Counted from the first letter of the stretch, positions 1 through 12,502 are shown. The stretch is DNA of 64,000 bases from Cranoglanis bouderius (GCA_023630585.1 CM042567.1:1988501-2052500), one strand, 5' to 3'. Numbers and translations are program-made. Notes: generated from the sequence alone by a model not told the origin.

Positions 1-224
1 GCGTATAGCAGATGAGCGCTTGGTCAGCTTATTCTTCAAAGTATCCCCCGGACACGTTTTCATGACAAGAGAGCGCGTTGAATTAACACAAATGCAGGCA
101 CCATTTCAACAAATAATTCAACAAATCAAAATAATGAATTTAAGGTGTAATAAACTAGCCTACGTGTCTCACGCACACACATACACGCTTCTCACACTTT
201 GCGTACTAGTAGTTTATCATGCAA

Positions 225-608
225 AATAAAACAGCGTGCTGGATCAAGTGCTATTCTATGGGCTGCATACTGTATCCTGTAGACTCCTATTAGATTTATT
301 TCAGCTCTCAAACTCGCACCGTCGTCTCATTCATATATCATCGTATTAATCTTTTCGGGGTTTTTGTTTTTAAAATTGTCTCCTGCTGTAATGTTACGTT
401 TAATCGTAGTACAACAAATTTGACAGAAAAAAAAAAAAAGCGCTTGTTCAAAAAAATGTTTGTGTTGGAAAACCCCGTGTCGGACGCTTCTGCGTAAGAA
501 AAATCTGATGACTTGAACAGGAACAGGACTTGAGCAGGCGATGTAGAGCTCAGAAAATCCACTTAAGCAGCTGCGTAACCCGACTCTGAATACCAGGAAC
601 TTTCCCCA
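225..608 (-). repeat. Dispersed repeat family R1, copy D
   Basis: Read on the minus strand, this block matches the copy at 2173-2530: both begin with a GGTATTCAGAGTCGGG-like segment and continue through an AATTTAAAAA-type core. It also matches copies at 25585-25890 and 38353-38684, sharing the segment that ends GAATAGCACTTGATCCAGC. A CA-rich stretch (169-190) sits at its far end, where the other copies carry (GT)n. It is intronic in gnao1. Confidence 0.7.
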
Positions 609-632
609 TGTAAATATTGACTTAACATCTGT

Positions 633-692
<60 letters not shown>

Positions 693-731
693 ATTCTGAT
701 GATTGTATAATACGTTCTACGTGTGTATTAG

Positions 732-937
732 GATTATCCATGAAGATGGTTTCAGTGGAGACGATTTAAAGCAGTTTAAACCCATCGTCTATAGCAACAC
801 CATTCAGAGTCTGTTCTCCATTTTAAAAGCTATGGAGAACCTCGGCGTCGAATATGAAGACAAGGACAGAGCTGTGAGTATGCACACACACACACACACA
901 CACACACAAGGATCTAAGGGAACATGTACAAACTTAC

Positions 938-1004
<67 letters not shown>

Positions 1005-3053
1005 GTGTGATTCTGAATGTAAAAATTAATTAAACACATCCTCTCTTAGTGCGTAATTAAACACTGTTTTAATTTCTAGTGTTCCATAGAAATGAACTTG
1101 TTCCGAATAGTGTAGAAAAAAATCGTCCCTGAGGCACTTATTATCTAAACCTATTAATAAACTTTCCAGCTGGTCTACAGCGACATCTAGTGGATGGAAA
1201 AATATTAGGTCGTCTAACGAGCAGTGTTTAATGTCACACTTTAACTTCAGTATAAAATAAAAAAAAAATACTGTGACTAACAATGTTTAAAACACTTCCT
1301 AACACCTTTTTATATTTCTTTTTTTAAATACTATATACTGTATATCGATAGATTATTGGTAAATAAGGGAACATGCTTATGTCAACTCCTCAAACTGGGC
1401 TGCAGATAAATTGAACGCTGATCTGTTTGTTTCAGTGTTTAATTTTTAATATTTACTTATATTACACAGTTATGACTGAATTTTTGAAGGAAATCTGTAC
1501 TTAAATAAGTGTCCCTGTGATGTGTGTTTGTGTTTTTAGTCTGATGGAAAGATAGTCTATGACATAATCAACCGTATGGAGGACACGGAGCCGTACACAC
1601 CTGAAGTTGCGGCGGCCATGAACCGTTTGTGGAAAGATGGAGGAGTTCAGGCCTGCTTCAATCGATCACGAGAATATCAGCTCAATGACTCGGCTCAATA
1701 GTAAGACACACACACGCGCGCTCACACACACGTATGTATATATGAGTAGCACTGTATTGATCACATTAATTACATGAAAGCATTTAAGCAGGATATTAGG
1801 ACAAATAAACATCACTCGTTATGTAGAAGAACGTCTCGACTTGTCTCGTCCTAAATGTATATTAGGTAAGGTTAGGTTCAACATTTGAATAATTCCCGCC
1901 CATATTCATAAAGCTTCGGCCCCAGGCTCTACAGTGGCCCGCACAATATAGTGACAGGAGGCGTATCTAAACACAAACAAGCGTTTATGGACCACAAGTC
2001 AGTTTTCCAAACGGGTTTTCTCAGCAGCTTAATACACTTTTGCTAAGTCCATGGCTTAATGCATTGTTTTTACCATGTTCTACATACCTTAAATGGTTAC
2101 TTGTACAAATAAAGGTGGAATAGATGATTTGTTTTTATTCTTTAAGTCCATAAGTTACGTCAGTATTTACGTGGGGAAAGTGTCTGGTATTCAGAGTCGG
2201 GCTACGCAGCTGCCTAAGTGGACTTTCTGAGCTCCGCATTAAGATTATTACAATCACCTGTGTGTACTTCACACTTCCGAGGCCGAGGTTGCCAGATTTT
2301 TTGAGTAGAAGCGTCAGAGACCGGAGACTACCTTTAAACCTGGAAAAAAAAAATCAGGGATAGAAAATACGGACCGAAGGAGGAAATAGAGAGTCGTGTC
2401 TTTGCTGTCAAATGTAATATGATGTAACATAAAATCAAGAGAGAATTTAAAAATGAAAAATAAAAAGACTGTAATAATCTGGTGATATACAAACGAGAAG
2501 ACGGCGAGTGTTTGCATTAATAGTTCTAGTTGTAATTATCACGTATAATCAGTGGTTTAATTAAACGAAATGGCTCCCACGTTATGTCCTTCTTTCGGAT
2601 GAGACGTTAAACCGAGGTCCTGACTCTCTGTGGTCATTAAAAATCCCAGGTCACTTCTCGTAAAGAGTAGGGGGTATCACCCCGGTGTCCTGGCGAAATT
2701 GCCCCATTGGCCCTTGTCTATCATGGCCCCCTAATAATCTCCATCCCTGAGTTGGCTATATCTCTCCTCTCCACCTATAGCTGGTGTGTGGTGGGCATTC
2801 TGGTGCACTATGGCTGCCGTCGCATCATCCAGGTGGAGGCTACACACTGGTGGTGGCTGAGGAGATTCCCCCCCATACTATGTAAAGCGATTTGAGTGTC
2901 TAGAAAAGCGCTATATAAATGTAATTAAAACTAATTATTATTATATATTATTATAGTCCTCTTTTTTGGGGGACATTTTCATGGATTATAAAGGGACAAT
3001 ATTATTAATAAACGAACGGTGTTATATTTAATGTGTTTAATATTGATCTCGAA

Positions 3054-3094
<41 letters not shown>

Positions 3095-4155
3095 CATTTA
3101 CAACCAAAACATACATTTCAGCGGCGCTGGACTTAATCCTGCTCCTCGCTCGAGTAGATATCACGCAAGGAAAATGGGCTTTTCAAGTTCAAGGTTAGAA
3201 TCAAGTGTTACTGAGACACGCCTCTGTTTTAGACAAACCCCGCCCCCTGGTGCGTAACTCTCACGTGACTTCTGAATAGCGCTTAAGCTTGTAGTTACGT
3301 CTGAGGTCTGAATACTGATGTGTGTAATTTCTGTATTAAATCCTCACTGTGTGTGTGTGTGTGTGTCTGTATTTAAATCTGTTTGTCTTGTAGTTACCTG
3401 GACAGTTTGGACCGGATCGGATCACCTGATTATATGCCCACTGAGCAGGACATTCTGAGGTCGCGGGTTAAAACTACCGGTATCGTGGAGACACACTTCA
3501 GCTTCAAGAACCTGAACTTCAGGTAAGTTTCTTTTTTTTTTTTTACTTAAAACCCAAACTCTTTAATATGTTTATCAGGTAGAACATTTGTGTACACTCT
3601 GATCTGCCTGTAGGGGGTGCTGTAGCTCAGATTATTATTCTCAATTATTATGCAATAGAAATGAATTTTCTTCCAGATTTCTGCAATTTGTAACATTTCC
3701 TGCTAATCTGGGAAATGAAATGAAATTTGCCTAGATAAATCTCACAAAATTTCCACAGTATCACTCTGAATTTGGCGATTATGATCTATTACTGATGTGT
3801 TTACTGGTCTATTACAAACGAGTCGAATCTATCGAACCGAATCTATTAGGTTAAGATCAGTAGAAATGAATCGTCTTGATTCATGAAACACAGAACATAG
3901 CAATGTTATTCTGTTAATTAGAAGATAGAGTCATATTTCATGGAGCAGCCACAAATAATCAAAGAACAATAATCTCAGGTCAAAACATTGAGATAAAAAA
4001 AAAAAAAAAAAGGCAATGAATCGTTTGGGAAGCGAAAGAGTCGACTCTTATTAGTGAACATAGTCAAACGATTTGACTCACTAAAAAGAGGCGAAATTCT
4101 CATGACTATATAAACTTTGATAGACAAAACTGTACAGTTTAACGTACAGACTGAA

Positions 4156-4210
<55 letters not shown>

Positions 4211-4364
4211 CTGTCCCCTCCAGGCTGTTCGATGTAGGAGGTCAGAGATCAGAGAGGAAAAAATGGATCCACTGCTTTGAAGGTGTGACGGCTATAATCT
4301 TCTGTGTAGCGATGAGTGGCTACGACCAAATGTTACATGAAGATGAGACGACGGTAAAGAACTG

Positions 4365-4416
<52 letters not shown>

Positions 4417-5068
4417 GGTGCTGTTATAAATAAAATTAAGTGATGGGGAGCTGTGATGAAACGGATTTACTGTCACACACGCACAACGGTTACAGTTTTT
4501 ATTTATTAAAGATCAACACATACTTTTTATCCATTTATAGTTACGTTTAATGTTGCGGAACAGCAAAGTTCTCACTTACGTTATAGCAGCTATAAACAGT
4601 CGTTCCCTCACCAGCCTCTCTTTATTCTCTCAAAGAAGCGTAAACTCTGTCCTGAAGATGTCGGAAAACTTAACGTTACCGTTTTACCTCTGACTGTTAC
4701 GAAGCGCTGACACTGGAGACTCCTTCCATAAAAATGTGACATCACAACATATCATCTATCAATTACACCATTACGTTTTTCTTTGTAATCATTTTATCAT
4801 CAGCGTAGCGTCCACCGTACGAGTCCCTGTGAATGAGCTGTTACTATAGAAACGGTAACGTGTTGCGCATTAATGTATATAAACCTGTGATTTCTCCTTC
4901 CTGCAGAATCGTATGCACGAGTCCCTCATGCTCTTCGACTCCATCTGTAATAACAAGTTCTTTGTCGACACTTCCATCATCCTCTTCCTCAACAAGAAGG
5001 ATCTTTTCGGGGAGAAGATCAAGAAATCTCCTCTCACCATGTGTTTCCCCGAGTATACAGGTGTGTGT

Positions 5069-5110
<42 letters not shown>

Positions 5111-5490
5111 GCATATTAGGAATTTATAACTCTATTGACGAGTCATATACTGTAAGTGCTTTCATGTAGAGGTCGACTGATTGATTGGTTTTGCTGATTA
5201 ATCGGCACCGATAACTGATTGCTGGAACTATCGGTTATCTGGAGAAATCCACACTGATAGTTTCACACTGATAGTGGTTGCGTGAGCGGCTGAGGAAAAG
5301 GTCATGCTGTCATTATACAGTATGAGAGCGGCCTCTAGAGGCGAAATAAAAACTATCATTGACTAATTTTGTTGTGTTATTTAAAGTGTTTTTTGATTCA
5401 TTTTGGATGTCTCTATTTTTATTTGTTATTCGGAGTGTTACTTTTTGCTTCAGTTCAGATATATATCTTTTATTTGCTTTAATATTAATT

Positions 5491-5565
<75 letters not shown>

Positions 5566-6019
5566 AATATTTAATTATTATTTATATAATATTTCATTTA
5601 AAAAGTGCAGTCAGTACTGTTTTTTTGTAACAAAGTTCCTCAATATTTTACTTAGAAGTCTTATGTTTTCATTCAGTATCGATTTTAAAAACTATCGGAT
5701 GATTAATCGGTTATCGGCAGGTAGGCACTGCCCAATTTAGATATCGGTAAAATCCACTATAGGTCGACCTCTACTTTCATGCGCACGTGTTTGGTGTTCC
5801 TTTACTCCAGTGTTTATGATTTCTCTCGCAGGTCTGAACACGTTTGAAGACGCGTCTGCGTATATACAGGTTCAGTTTGAGAGTAAAAACCGTTCTCCTA
5901 ATAAAGAGATCTACTGCCACCTGACGTGTGCGACTGACACGGGAAACATTCAGGTGGTGTTCGACGCCGTCACTGACATCATCATCGCCAACAACCTGCG
6001 TGGCTGTGGCCTGTACTGA
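732..6019 (+). CDS. gnao1: Go alpha subunit, exons 3 to 8 (5' end outside window)
   Basis: Heterotrimeric G-protein alpha subunit of the Go class, which binds and hydrolyses GTP and signals from receptors at the plasma membrane. Exons joined by hand: 732-873, 1540-1700, 3394-3522, 4224-4353, 4907-5060, 5832-6019. The first base completes a Lys codon, then 300 codons follow; with the missing 54 residues this equals the usual 354 aa. Visible motifs are switch I (RVKTTGIVETHF), switch II (DVGGQRSER), the guanine-binding NKKD and TCATDT, and the tail ANNLRGCGLY with the Cys four from the end that pertussis toxin modifies. The tail and the KFFVDTS region match the Go1 splice form. The helical domain (exon 4) differs from mammalian GNAO1 at many positions, so this may be one of two teleost duplicates. 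All borders are GT/AG. Exons 1-2 lie upstream. Confidence 0.93.
2173..2530 (+). repeat. Dispersed repeat family R1, copy A
   Basis: Inverted partner of 225-608. It begins with GGGGAAAGTGTCTGGTATTC and contains the conserved CCTTTAAACCTGGAAAA segment and the GAGAAGACGGCGAGTGTTTG segment seen in the copies in tpm1 and fbxo22 introns. The matching downstream part of the family may be the block at 3112-3325, with a SINE-like repeat (2555-2930) inserted between them. Confidence 0.65.
2555..2930 (+). mobile_element. SINE/LINE-tail-like fish repeat
   Basis: The block begins with GGATGAGACGTTAAACCGAG and ends in AGAAAAGCGCTATATAAATG followed by TAA. This body and tail I recognise as a widespread fish retroposon 3' region. 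The ending in a short ATGTAATTAA-like run fits LINE-dependent insertion. It has no intact coding frame. It lies in the gnao1 intron between 1700 and 3394. Confidence 0.6.
3112..3325 (+). repeat. Repeat shared with 38826-38968
   Basis: The segment with CCTCTGTTTTAGA, CTTCTGAATAGCGCT and GAGGTCTGAATACTGATGTG also occurs downstream of R1 copy C in fbxo22. The block is therefore probably the distal half of the R1 element. Its last bases (CTGAATACTG) resemble the inverted start of R1 (GGTATTCAG), suggesting short terminal inverted repeats. Confidence 0.55.
4160..4413 (+). repeat. gnao1 exon 6 framed by (GT)n and (CA)n
   Basis: A (GT)n tract of about 25 units (4160-4209) ends 14 bases before the exon 6 acceptor, and a (CA)n tract of about 24 units (4366-4413) starts 12 bases after its donor. 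The two tracts are reverse complements in the pre-mRNA. Confidence 0.85.
4560..4906 (+). repeat. Dispersed repeat family R2, copy 1, ending at the exon 7 acceptor
   Basis: Shares GCGCTGACACTGGAGACTCC and flanking sequence with 6855-7145 and, inverted, with 22620-22845 and 58695-58815. Its distal part (GCGCATTAATG...AAACCTGTGATTT...GCAG) matches the distal part of 6855-7145. In this copy that GCAG is the acceptor used by gnao1 exon 7. Confidence 0.65.
5061..5107 (+). repeat. (GT)n tract directly at the exon 7 donor
   Basis: The donor GT of the exon ending at 5060 is itself the first unit of a GT tract, interrupted once by GAGT. Such a donor has many neighbouring GT dinucleotides but only the first keeps the reading frame. 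Confidence 0.75.
5167..5773 (+). mobile_element. hAT-type non-autonomous element with 8-bp target duplication
   Basis: The ends are TAGAGGTCGAC at 5167 and its inverse at 5763-5773. The same 8 bases, CTTTCATG, stand immediately outside both ends (5159-5166 and 5774-5781), the hallmark of hAT insertion. Internally it has inverted ATCGG-rich subterminal sequence and a (TA)n tract (about 5498-5562) but no transposase. It lies in the last gnao1 intron. Confidence 0.85.
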
Positions 6020-6178
6020 GCTGTACTGAGCCTGCTGTCATCACAATCATTGTTTCTCGTCATGGTAACGAGCGACTGAACTGAAACTCCGCCCCCTCGA
6101 CCAACGTTCTCTCATCCTGTTTTTGTCTGGTTTTCTTTATAATCCTGAGTTAAACCGGGCACTGGTGTGTGTGTGTAT

Positions 6179-6216
<38 letters not shown>

Positions 6217-7478
6217 GGTAATTAGTGTACAGTTAAATCTGGAAAATTTGCTGGACGCAAAGCAAAAAAAACAAAACAAACACAATCTAAAAATTCTCAG
6301 GATCATAGAGAGATCAGTTTCTGCTCTAAACTGTTTTTATTTATTAATTAATGAACATCTCGGAAGCATTAAATGTTAATGTGATATTCGTCATTGTTTG
6401 ATTTTTACTAAACGAAGCAGCTCTCAGGCCAAAGTCGCGAGAAACGAACGAGCGTTCGGGCGAAAGTGTAGAACGATAAACTCTCCTGTGACGTCGACAG
6501 AACCGTCACTCTAAAAGCACAAGTAGTTCACAGGTAACGTTTTACATCAAGGTTCTCTTAACTGACGCATTAATTAACATAAACAAACCCGGAACTTCAT
6601 CATTAATGCACCATCAGAAACAAACTAATTAACACTCGTTAAATATTAATTGTCTTTTTTTTTTCACCTCCATTAACTAACGTTTATATCATCAGCGAGT
6701 AAAATTCATACTTGATCTAATATTTACACCTGGAGATCTGTGTTCAGGAACATTTAGCACCATTTTATTTCATTTGTGTTAATTGCATAAACATTATTCG
6801 ATTCAGGTGTATTTCATTAACACTTAAACAAACGTATTAAGTTCGGAGTGAAATCACACTACTGCGTAAACTCCTCAGTCCTCCGAAGATGTCGGAAAAG
6901 TTACAGCTTTCCCTCTGACTGTTACAAAGCGCTGACACTGGAGACTCCTTCCATCAATGTTACGTAACACATAAACGCCTCCTTAACATATTAGCATATC
7001 GTTTACACGCGACGATGACGTATTAGAACGAGCGCATTAATTATAAATAAACCTGTGATTTGTTTTTTTTTTTGCAGCTGCTCTACTGTCAGAGCTGCCG
7101 TTATAGAAAATGAATCAACACCTTCTGACCAATCACAATCCAGAATGCAACAGCGCTGTGGGATAATTGTTGCTAATTGATGTTTATGCGGTACATAATT
7201 CTCGTTAAGGGAAGCTTCATGTAAGAGGTCACAGTTTCTTTGTAAATTATTATATTTATTGAGTTGTGTATAAAATATGAGGGCTTGTGTGTACAGATTT
7301 TGTATCTCCTGCACGTACATGTTAGATCTCTATAAACAGAGCAAACCAGTTCAGCGCACTGACAGTTATATATCCCGATTTAGAGTAAAAAATGTAGCAC
7401 ATAGAAAAGAAATGCGCACTTATATTTAGCGAAATTAATACATAAACAAACTACTGAACTCACTTTCTGCATCTGTGT

Positions 7479-7529
<51 letters not shown>

Positions 7530-7696
7530 TGCACAAATGAGATTAACCCTTTCTCTCTTCTGTTACTGAACCCTCCTTTCTTTCCCGCCCTCTTTTGTTT
7601 TTTTTTGTTTTGTTTTTATTCTTAAAAGCTCTGTCTTTCCCTACATCGTTGTACTGCTGGTTCGATTTGGTCACCTGATAAAATGTTTACAATAAA
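6020..7696 (+). other. gnao1: Probable gnao1 3' UTR with poly(A) signal
   Basis: Downstream of the TGA at 6017-6019 there is no further coding exon. An AATAAA at 7691-7696 is the best candidate for the poly(A) signal, but its use cannot be proved from sequence. The stretch contains a (GT)n tract (6163-6213) and one copy of a dispersed repeat (6855-7145). The alternative Go2-type exons 7 and 8 known from mammals were not seen here. Confidence 0.4.
6855..7145 (+). repeat. Dispersed repeat family R2, copy 2
   Basis: Contains GATGTCGGAAAAGTTACAGC, GCGCTGACACTGGAGACTCC and a distal GCAGCTGCTCTACTGTCAGAG segment followed by GAATCAACACCTTCTGACC. The distal part is also present at 63350-63445. It shows no transposase and no clear terminal repeats. 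Confidence 0.65.
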
Positions 7697-7981
7697 AACA
7701 CAGTTTGGAACCATTTTATAGTTTCTCTTTTCATTTTATATCCATTCTAATGTCATTTAACGTTTAGCTCTGAGAGATTTCATCCTGATTCAGCCCGACA
7801 GAATGACGATGTTTATCAGCCATGTGTTTAGACTTATATTAATGTACAGAGCTTTAATCTGCTGTGTTTTCATGTCTCTTATATCTAAATAATCACCAGA
7901 ATGACAAGAATGGAACATTTCCCTGTCCTGACTGACCACAACAAACAACCAGGTAAGTACACACTGGTCAAATTTTATTTT

Positions 7982-7983
<2 letters not shown>

Positions 7984-8050
<67 letters not shown>
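7984..8050 (+). repeat. (TA)n microsatellite
   Basis: An almost perfect TA run of about 33 units, immediately beside the start of the Tc1-like remnant at 8056. Confidence 0.9.
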
Positions 8051-8054
<4 letters not shown>

Positions 8055-8055
8055 A

Positions 8056-9040
8056 CTGATCAGCCATAACATTAAAACGACCTGCCTAATATCATGTAGG
8101 TCCCCCTTGTGCCATTAAAACAGCTCTGGCCTGTCGAGGCATGGACTCCACAAGATCTCTGAAGGTGTGCTGTTGTATCTGCCACCAAGATGTTATCAGC
8201 AGATCCTTTAAGTCCTGTAAGTTGCGAGGTGGGGCCTCCATGGATCGGACTTGAGAGCACATCTCGCAGACGCTCGATCGGATTGAGATCTGGGGAATTT
8301 GGAGGCCGAGTCAACACCTCGAACTCTTTGTCGTGTTCCTCAAACCGTTCCTGAACAATGTTTGCAGTGTGTCAGGGCGCTTTATCCTGCTGAAAGAGGC
8401 CACTGCCATTAGGGAATACAGTTGCCATGAAGGGGTGTACTTGGTCTGCAGCAATGTTTAGGTAGGTGGTACGTGTTAAAGTAACATCCACATGAAGGAC
8501 CCAAGATTTCCTAGCAGAACATTGCCCTGACCATCACACTTCCTCCACCGGCTTGCCTTTTTCCCATAGTGCATTCTGGTGCCATCTCTTCCCCAGGTAT
8601 GCGACACACACGCACCCGGCCGTCCACATGATGTAAAAGAAAACATGATTCATCAGACCAGGCCACCTTCTTCCATTACTCCATGGTCCAGTTCTGATGC
8701 TCTCGTGGCCATTGTAGGAGCTTTCGGTGGTGGGCAGGGGTCAGCATGGCCTCTCTGACCGGTCTGCAGCTACGCAGCTCCATACGCAGCAAGCTGTGAT
8801 GCTCTGTGTTCTGACTCCTTTCTGTCAGAGCCAGCATTAACTTTTTCAGCAGTTTGTGCTACAGTAGCTCTTCTGTGGGATTGGACCAGACGGGCTAGTC
8901 TTCGCTCCCCACACCCAACAGTGAGCCTTGGGTTCCCATGACCCTGTCACCGGTTCACCGGTTGTCCTTCCTTGGACCACTTTTGGTAGGTACTAACCAC
9001 TGCATATGTGTTTGGGGGACTTTCCATGTCTTCGGGCCTC
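8056..9040 (-). pseudogene. Decayed Tc1-like transposase remnant
   Basis: On the minus strand, pieces in several frames read as the catalytic part of a Tc1/mariner transposase: WSDES with HHVDGRVRV, then GGGSVM, then LFQQDKAP, and finally RPPNSPDLNPIERLRDVL with the PDLNPIE motif of the third acidic residue. The pieces are broken by stops and frame changes, so no functional protein is possible. The element begins with CACTGATCAGCCATAACATT. A clear opposite terminal repeat was not found. Flanking genes are unrelated. A short piece of the same family is at 40958-41015. Confidence 0.75.
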
Positions 9041-9139
9041 TTTTACACCAAACATGCCGAAAGAAAGAAAGAAAAAATGGTACATTTCATTTCATCGTTG
9101 TCCAGCAAGTATAATGTCCCACAGGATCAAGCAAGTTTA

Positions 9140-9245
9140 GCTACAGTAGCTAGGGTGCCGCTGGGTGGTTGCTATGGCATTCCAGCTGGTTGTCATGAAA
9201 TTGATAGGTGGTTGCCATGGCATTCCAAGGGGTTGTTTGGTGGGG
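9140..9245 (+). repeat. Short GGTTGCTATGGCATTCC tandem repeat
   Basis: Units like GGTGGTTGCTATGGCATTCC and GGTGGTTGCCATGGCATTCC alternate here about three times. This is a common low-copy tandem motif in fish intergenic DNA. The sequence from here to about 10440 holds nothing recognisable apart from a short (TA)n at 9505-9525. Confidence 0.55.
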
Positions 9246-10439
9246 CGGTGTATGAACACTGGTCTTATTTTTGCCAAATTTGTAACTTAAAATTGTAACT
9301 TTTGACTTGTGCAGGTTAATAATCACCTCTGTCACAAAGTTTTCCACAAGAGGACCTTCTCTAATGAGAAAACTCTCAGTTGTTTGCGTCTACGTAGAAT
9401 TTTTAAAGCTTCCGCCAAAGGACCAGACAGAAAAAAGCATCAGTAAAGTGGATTCTCCTTAAAGGGTTTTCAGGACCGTGTGCTACTTTATTCTTCTGTA
9501 AAAATATATATATATATATATATATTCATTTACTGACATTTCTGAAGATATTTACTCTTCCACCTGTGAATGGATATAGAGCGAAATTCCCACTGAACAT
9601 TTCTATCTGAACTTGTCCATGATCCCGGGTCTGTGGGAGTGGATTAGTGTGGAGCTGTAGTGGTAATGTGAGGCAGGAACTTTAGCCGGTTAGCTGGAAT
9701 GTCTGAGAATGTGTGAGTCAGCAGAACTGTGCAGTTATATCAGGCACGAGCAGAGTCAGGAGCCGGCTAATTTCAGCCTTCTGAAAATGACTGTCCACTT
9801 TATAACCGTTCATCTACGTGCTGTGCTGAGATTACGTTTACTTCCTTATTGTCTGAGATGTCAGTATTGAGAAGAATGGTAGACATTCTCATTTTTTTAT
9901 GCTGAAGTTGAACTGATTTTGTAATGTAAATTATTTATAATTTTAAGCAGGAACAGCTGAAACATTTCGTTCTTTAGGATAAATACAGAGATTAACATGC
10001 AGGAGAATAAAGCGTCATTAATGCACTGATTTGGAGCAAGTCATCGAATTTACGCATACGGGAGTCTCCATTGTTCAAGATCGATACCCACAATTTCCCC
10101 TTTGTTTTTACTTTTATTAAAGGTCTTTATTAAAATAATTAAAGCTTTTAATTAATTCGGTGCATAATTAAAGTATTCTGCAAGTCAAAAGTTTTTCTTA
10201 CCCGTCCCTTTGTATTAAAAGTTTTGGTTCAGCCACAACAAATGGGTTTAAGTTCAACATTCTAGAATCAGAAAATTAAAATAAGAAATAGCGCTAAGTG
10301 AAATGAGAATATTGTTTTTATTATAGAGTAAAAAAAAATATTAAATAGATCTAACTGTAAAAGGTCGACCTGAATCACTCTGTTTGGTCACGTAAACATA
10401 TATTCGGCTAAAAGACAAATCTCGATTTACAGAAACTTT

Positions 10440-10565
10440 CAGGTTGCCTCCCAATTCACCTACTTATACTACGCACTAGAAGTATTTACTCTTTTTGTGA
10501 AGAAAATGTACGTACTTTGAGCGCGTAGCAAAAGTGTACGCAAGTACTGGGACACACCAACACGT
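10440..10565 (+). repeat. Miniature-element-like repeat
   Basis: The opening GGTTGCCTCCCAATTCACCT and the phrases TACTTATACTACGCAC and TACGCAAGTACTGGGACAC resemble a common fish miniature repeat. Ends and target duplication are not clear. Confidence 0.4.
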
Positions 10566-10657
10566 CATGTAATGGAAGAGAACGTTGTCATCGTAAACAA
10601 ACTCCTCTTTGCATTTCAGCTTTTCTTCATTCATTATTCCTTACATCATTTATTCTA

Positions 10658-11735
10658 CAGTGCTGTGAAAAAGTATTTGCCCCCACCCTGAATTGTTTCA
10701 GAAATTAAAACAAAATCTAAGATAAAACAAAGGCAACCTGAGTAAACACAAAATACTGTTTTTAAATGATAATGTTATTTATTGAAGTAAAAAAGTTATC
10801 CAATACCAACTGGGCCTGTGTGAAAATGTATTTGTCCCCATAGTTACTAATTCCCCAAATCTATGAAACCGCATTCATAATCAGCTGGACTAGACACAAC
10901 CAGGCCTGATTACTGCAAACCCTGTTCAATCAAATCAACACTTAAATAGAACTTTTTCAACAGCATGAAGTTGGTTAAAAGCTTTTACCCACCCGGTAAC
11001 ACACTATGCCAAAGTTATAAATTCCAGAAATGATGAGGAAGAAGGTGATTGAAATACATCAGTCTGGGAAGGGTTACAAAGCTATTTCAAAGGCTCTGGG
11101 ACTCAGTAGTGAACCTTCCCAGATGTGGCCGACTTTCCAAAATTCCTCCAAGAGCACAGCAACTACTCATCCAGGAAGTCACAAAAGAGCCAAGGACAAC
11201 ATCAAAGGACCTACAGGCCTCTCTTGCATCAATAAAGGTCACTGTTCATGACTCCACTATCAGAAAGACACTGGGCAAAAATGGCATCCATGGAAGGGTG
11301 ATGAGGTGAAAACCACTGCTAACCCAGAAGAACATTAAGGCTCATCTGAATTTTGCCAAAACACACCTTGGTGATCCTCAAACCTTTTGGGAGAATGTTC
11401 TGTGGACTGATGAGTCGAAAGTGGAACTGTTTAGAAGACAGGGGTCCCGTTACATCTGGAGTAAACCAAACACAATTCCACAAAAAGAACATCATACCTA
11501 CGGTCAAGCATGGTGGTGGAAGTGTGATGGTGTGGGGACGCTTTGCTGCTTCAGGGCCTGGGCCTGGCAATAATTGAGAGAAACATGAATTCTGCTCTTT
11601 ACCAGAAAATCCTAAAGGAGAATGTCCGGTCTTCAGTCTGTAAGTTGAAACTCAAGCGCAACTGGATTATGCAGCAAGACAATGATCCAAAGCATAGGAG
11701 TAAGTCCTGGTGCACTTGCCATCAAGAGTGAATGC
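10658..11735 (+). pseudogene. Decayed Tc1-like element with transposase fragments
   Basis: The left end carries CAGTGCTGTGAAAAAGTATT, the typical end of a Tc1-like family. The + strand has transposase pieces in several frames: a helix-turn-helix start (KKVIEIHQSGKGYKAISKAL), then DSTIRKTLGKNGIHGR, then LWTDESKVELF, GGGSVMVWG and QQDNDPKH. Frameshifts separate the pieces, and the sequence stops before the third catalytic residue and the right terminal repeat. It is a truncated fossil. Confidence 0.8.
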
Positions 11736-11759
11736 TAAACAAGTTATTAAATCCAAACA

Positions 11760-12502
11760 TTTAAGGATTTGATGTTTATTTTTTTCCTTTTTTAAATATA
11801 TATTTTAAATTTTTTTTCCTAATTTAATGGCCGATGTGTAAATTGTAATATGTGTAGATGTGCACATTTGACTTCAAATGACTATAAACCATTATTATTG
11901 TTGTTATTATTATTATTATTATTTATTATTATTATTATTATTTGTAGCCTTAGATTAATGAAAATGTTTTATTTAATTGGCACAAAAAAAAAATTACAGA
12001 AAGTTAAAAAGTGTCCAGGATAAAGACTGAACATTATCCACAATAGTGTTGCTATTTATCTTCAGGATCAACAAAACAAATGTAAATCCAAATACACAAA
12101 CTAACTGTATACAAATTCACAATCTGTAAAACTCCAACAATGGAATTTAGAAATGTTTTTTTTTTGCTTGTTTGTTTTTGTGCTTTGGAACACCTCCCTC
12201 ACGTTTATACATCGATACAGATACGAAATAAGTTTAAATGAGTATTAAAATGATAATGTAGTAGTAGCTGTAGTAGAAAGTTGTAGAAAGCTACAGCTAC
12301 AGTCAAGTTTTAACCTCCTGGCAGAGGCAACCATGTTTTGAGCTAAAATACTGTACACTCTGAGACAAAATAAGGTGAGGTTTTGAATAGATCCAACTGA
12401 ATTTAAGAGGAGTAAATGTACAAATTTGTGATCCTATTTTTGTCTAATTATCATTTCATCTATACATAAACATGCCTTTATGTTGGTTCTGTTCGGTCTA
12501 AT

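Noticed and set aside
7076..7130. Exon-like segment after TTTGCAG downstream of gnao1
   Set aside because: It is the distal part of the R2 repeat, also present at 63390, with no conserved protein code.
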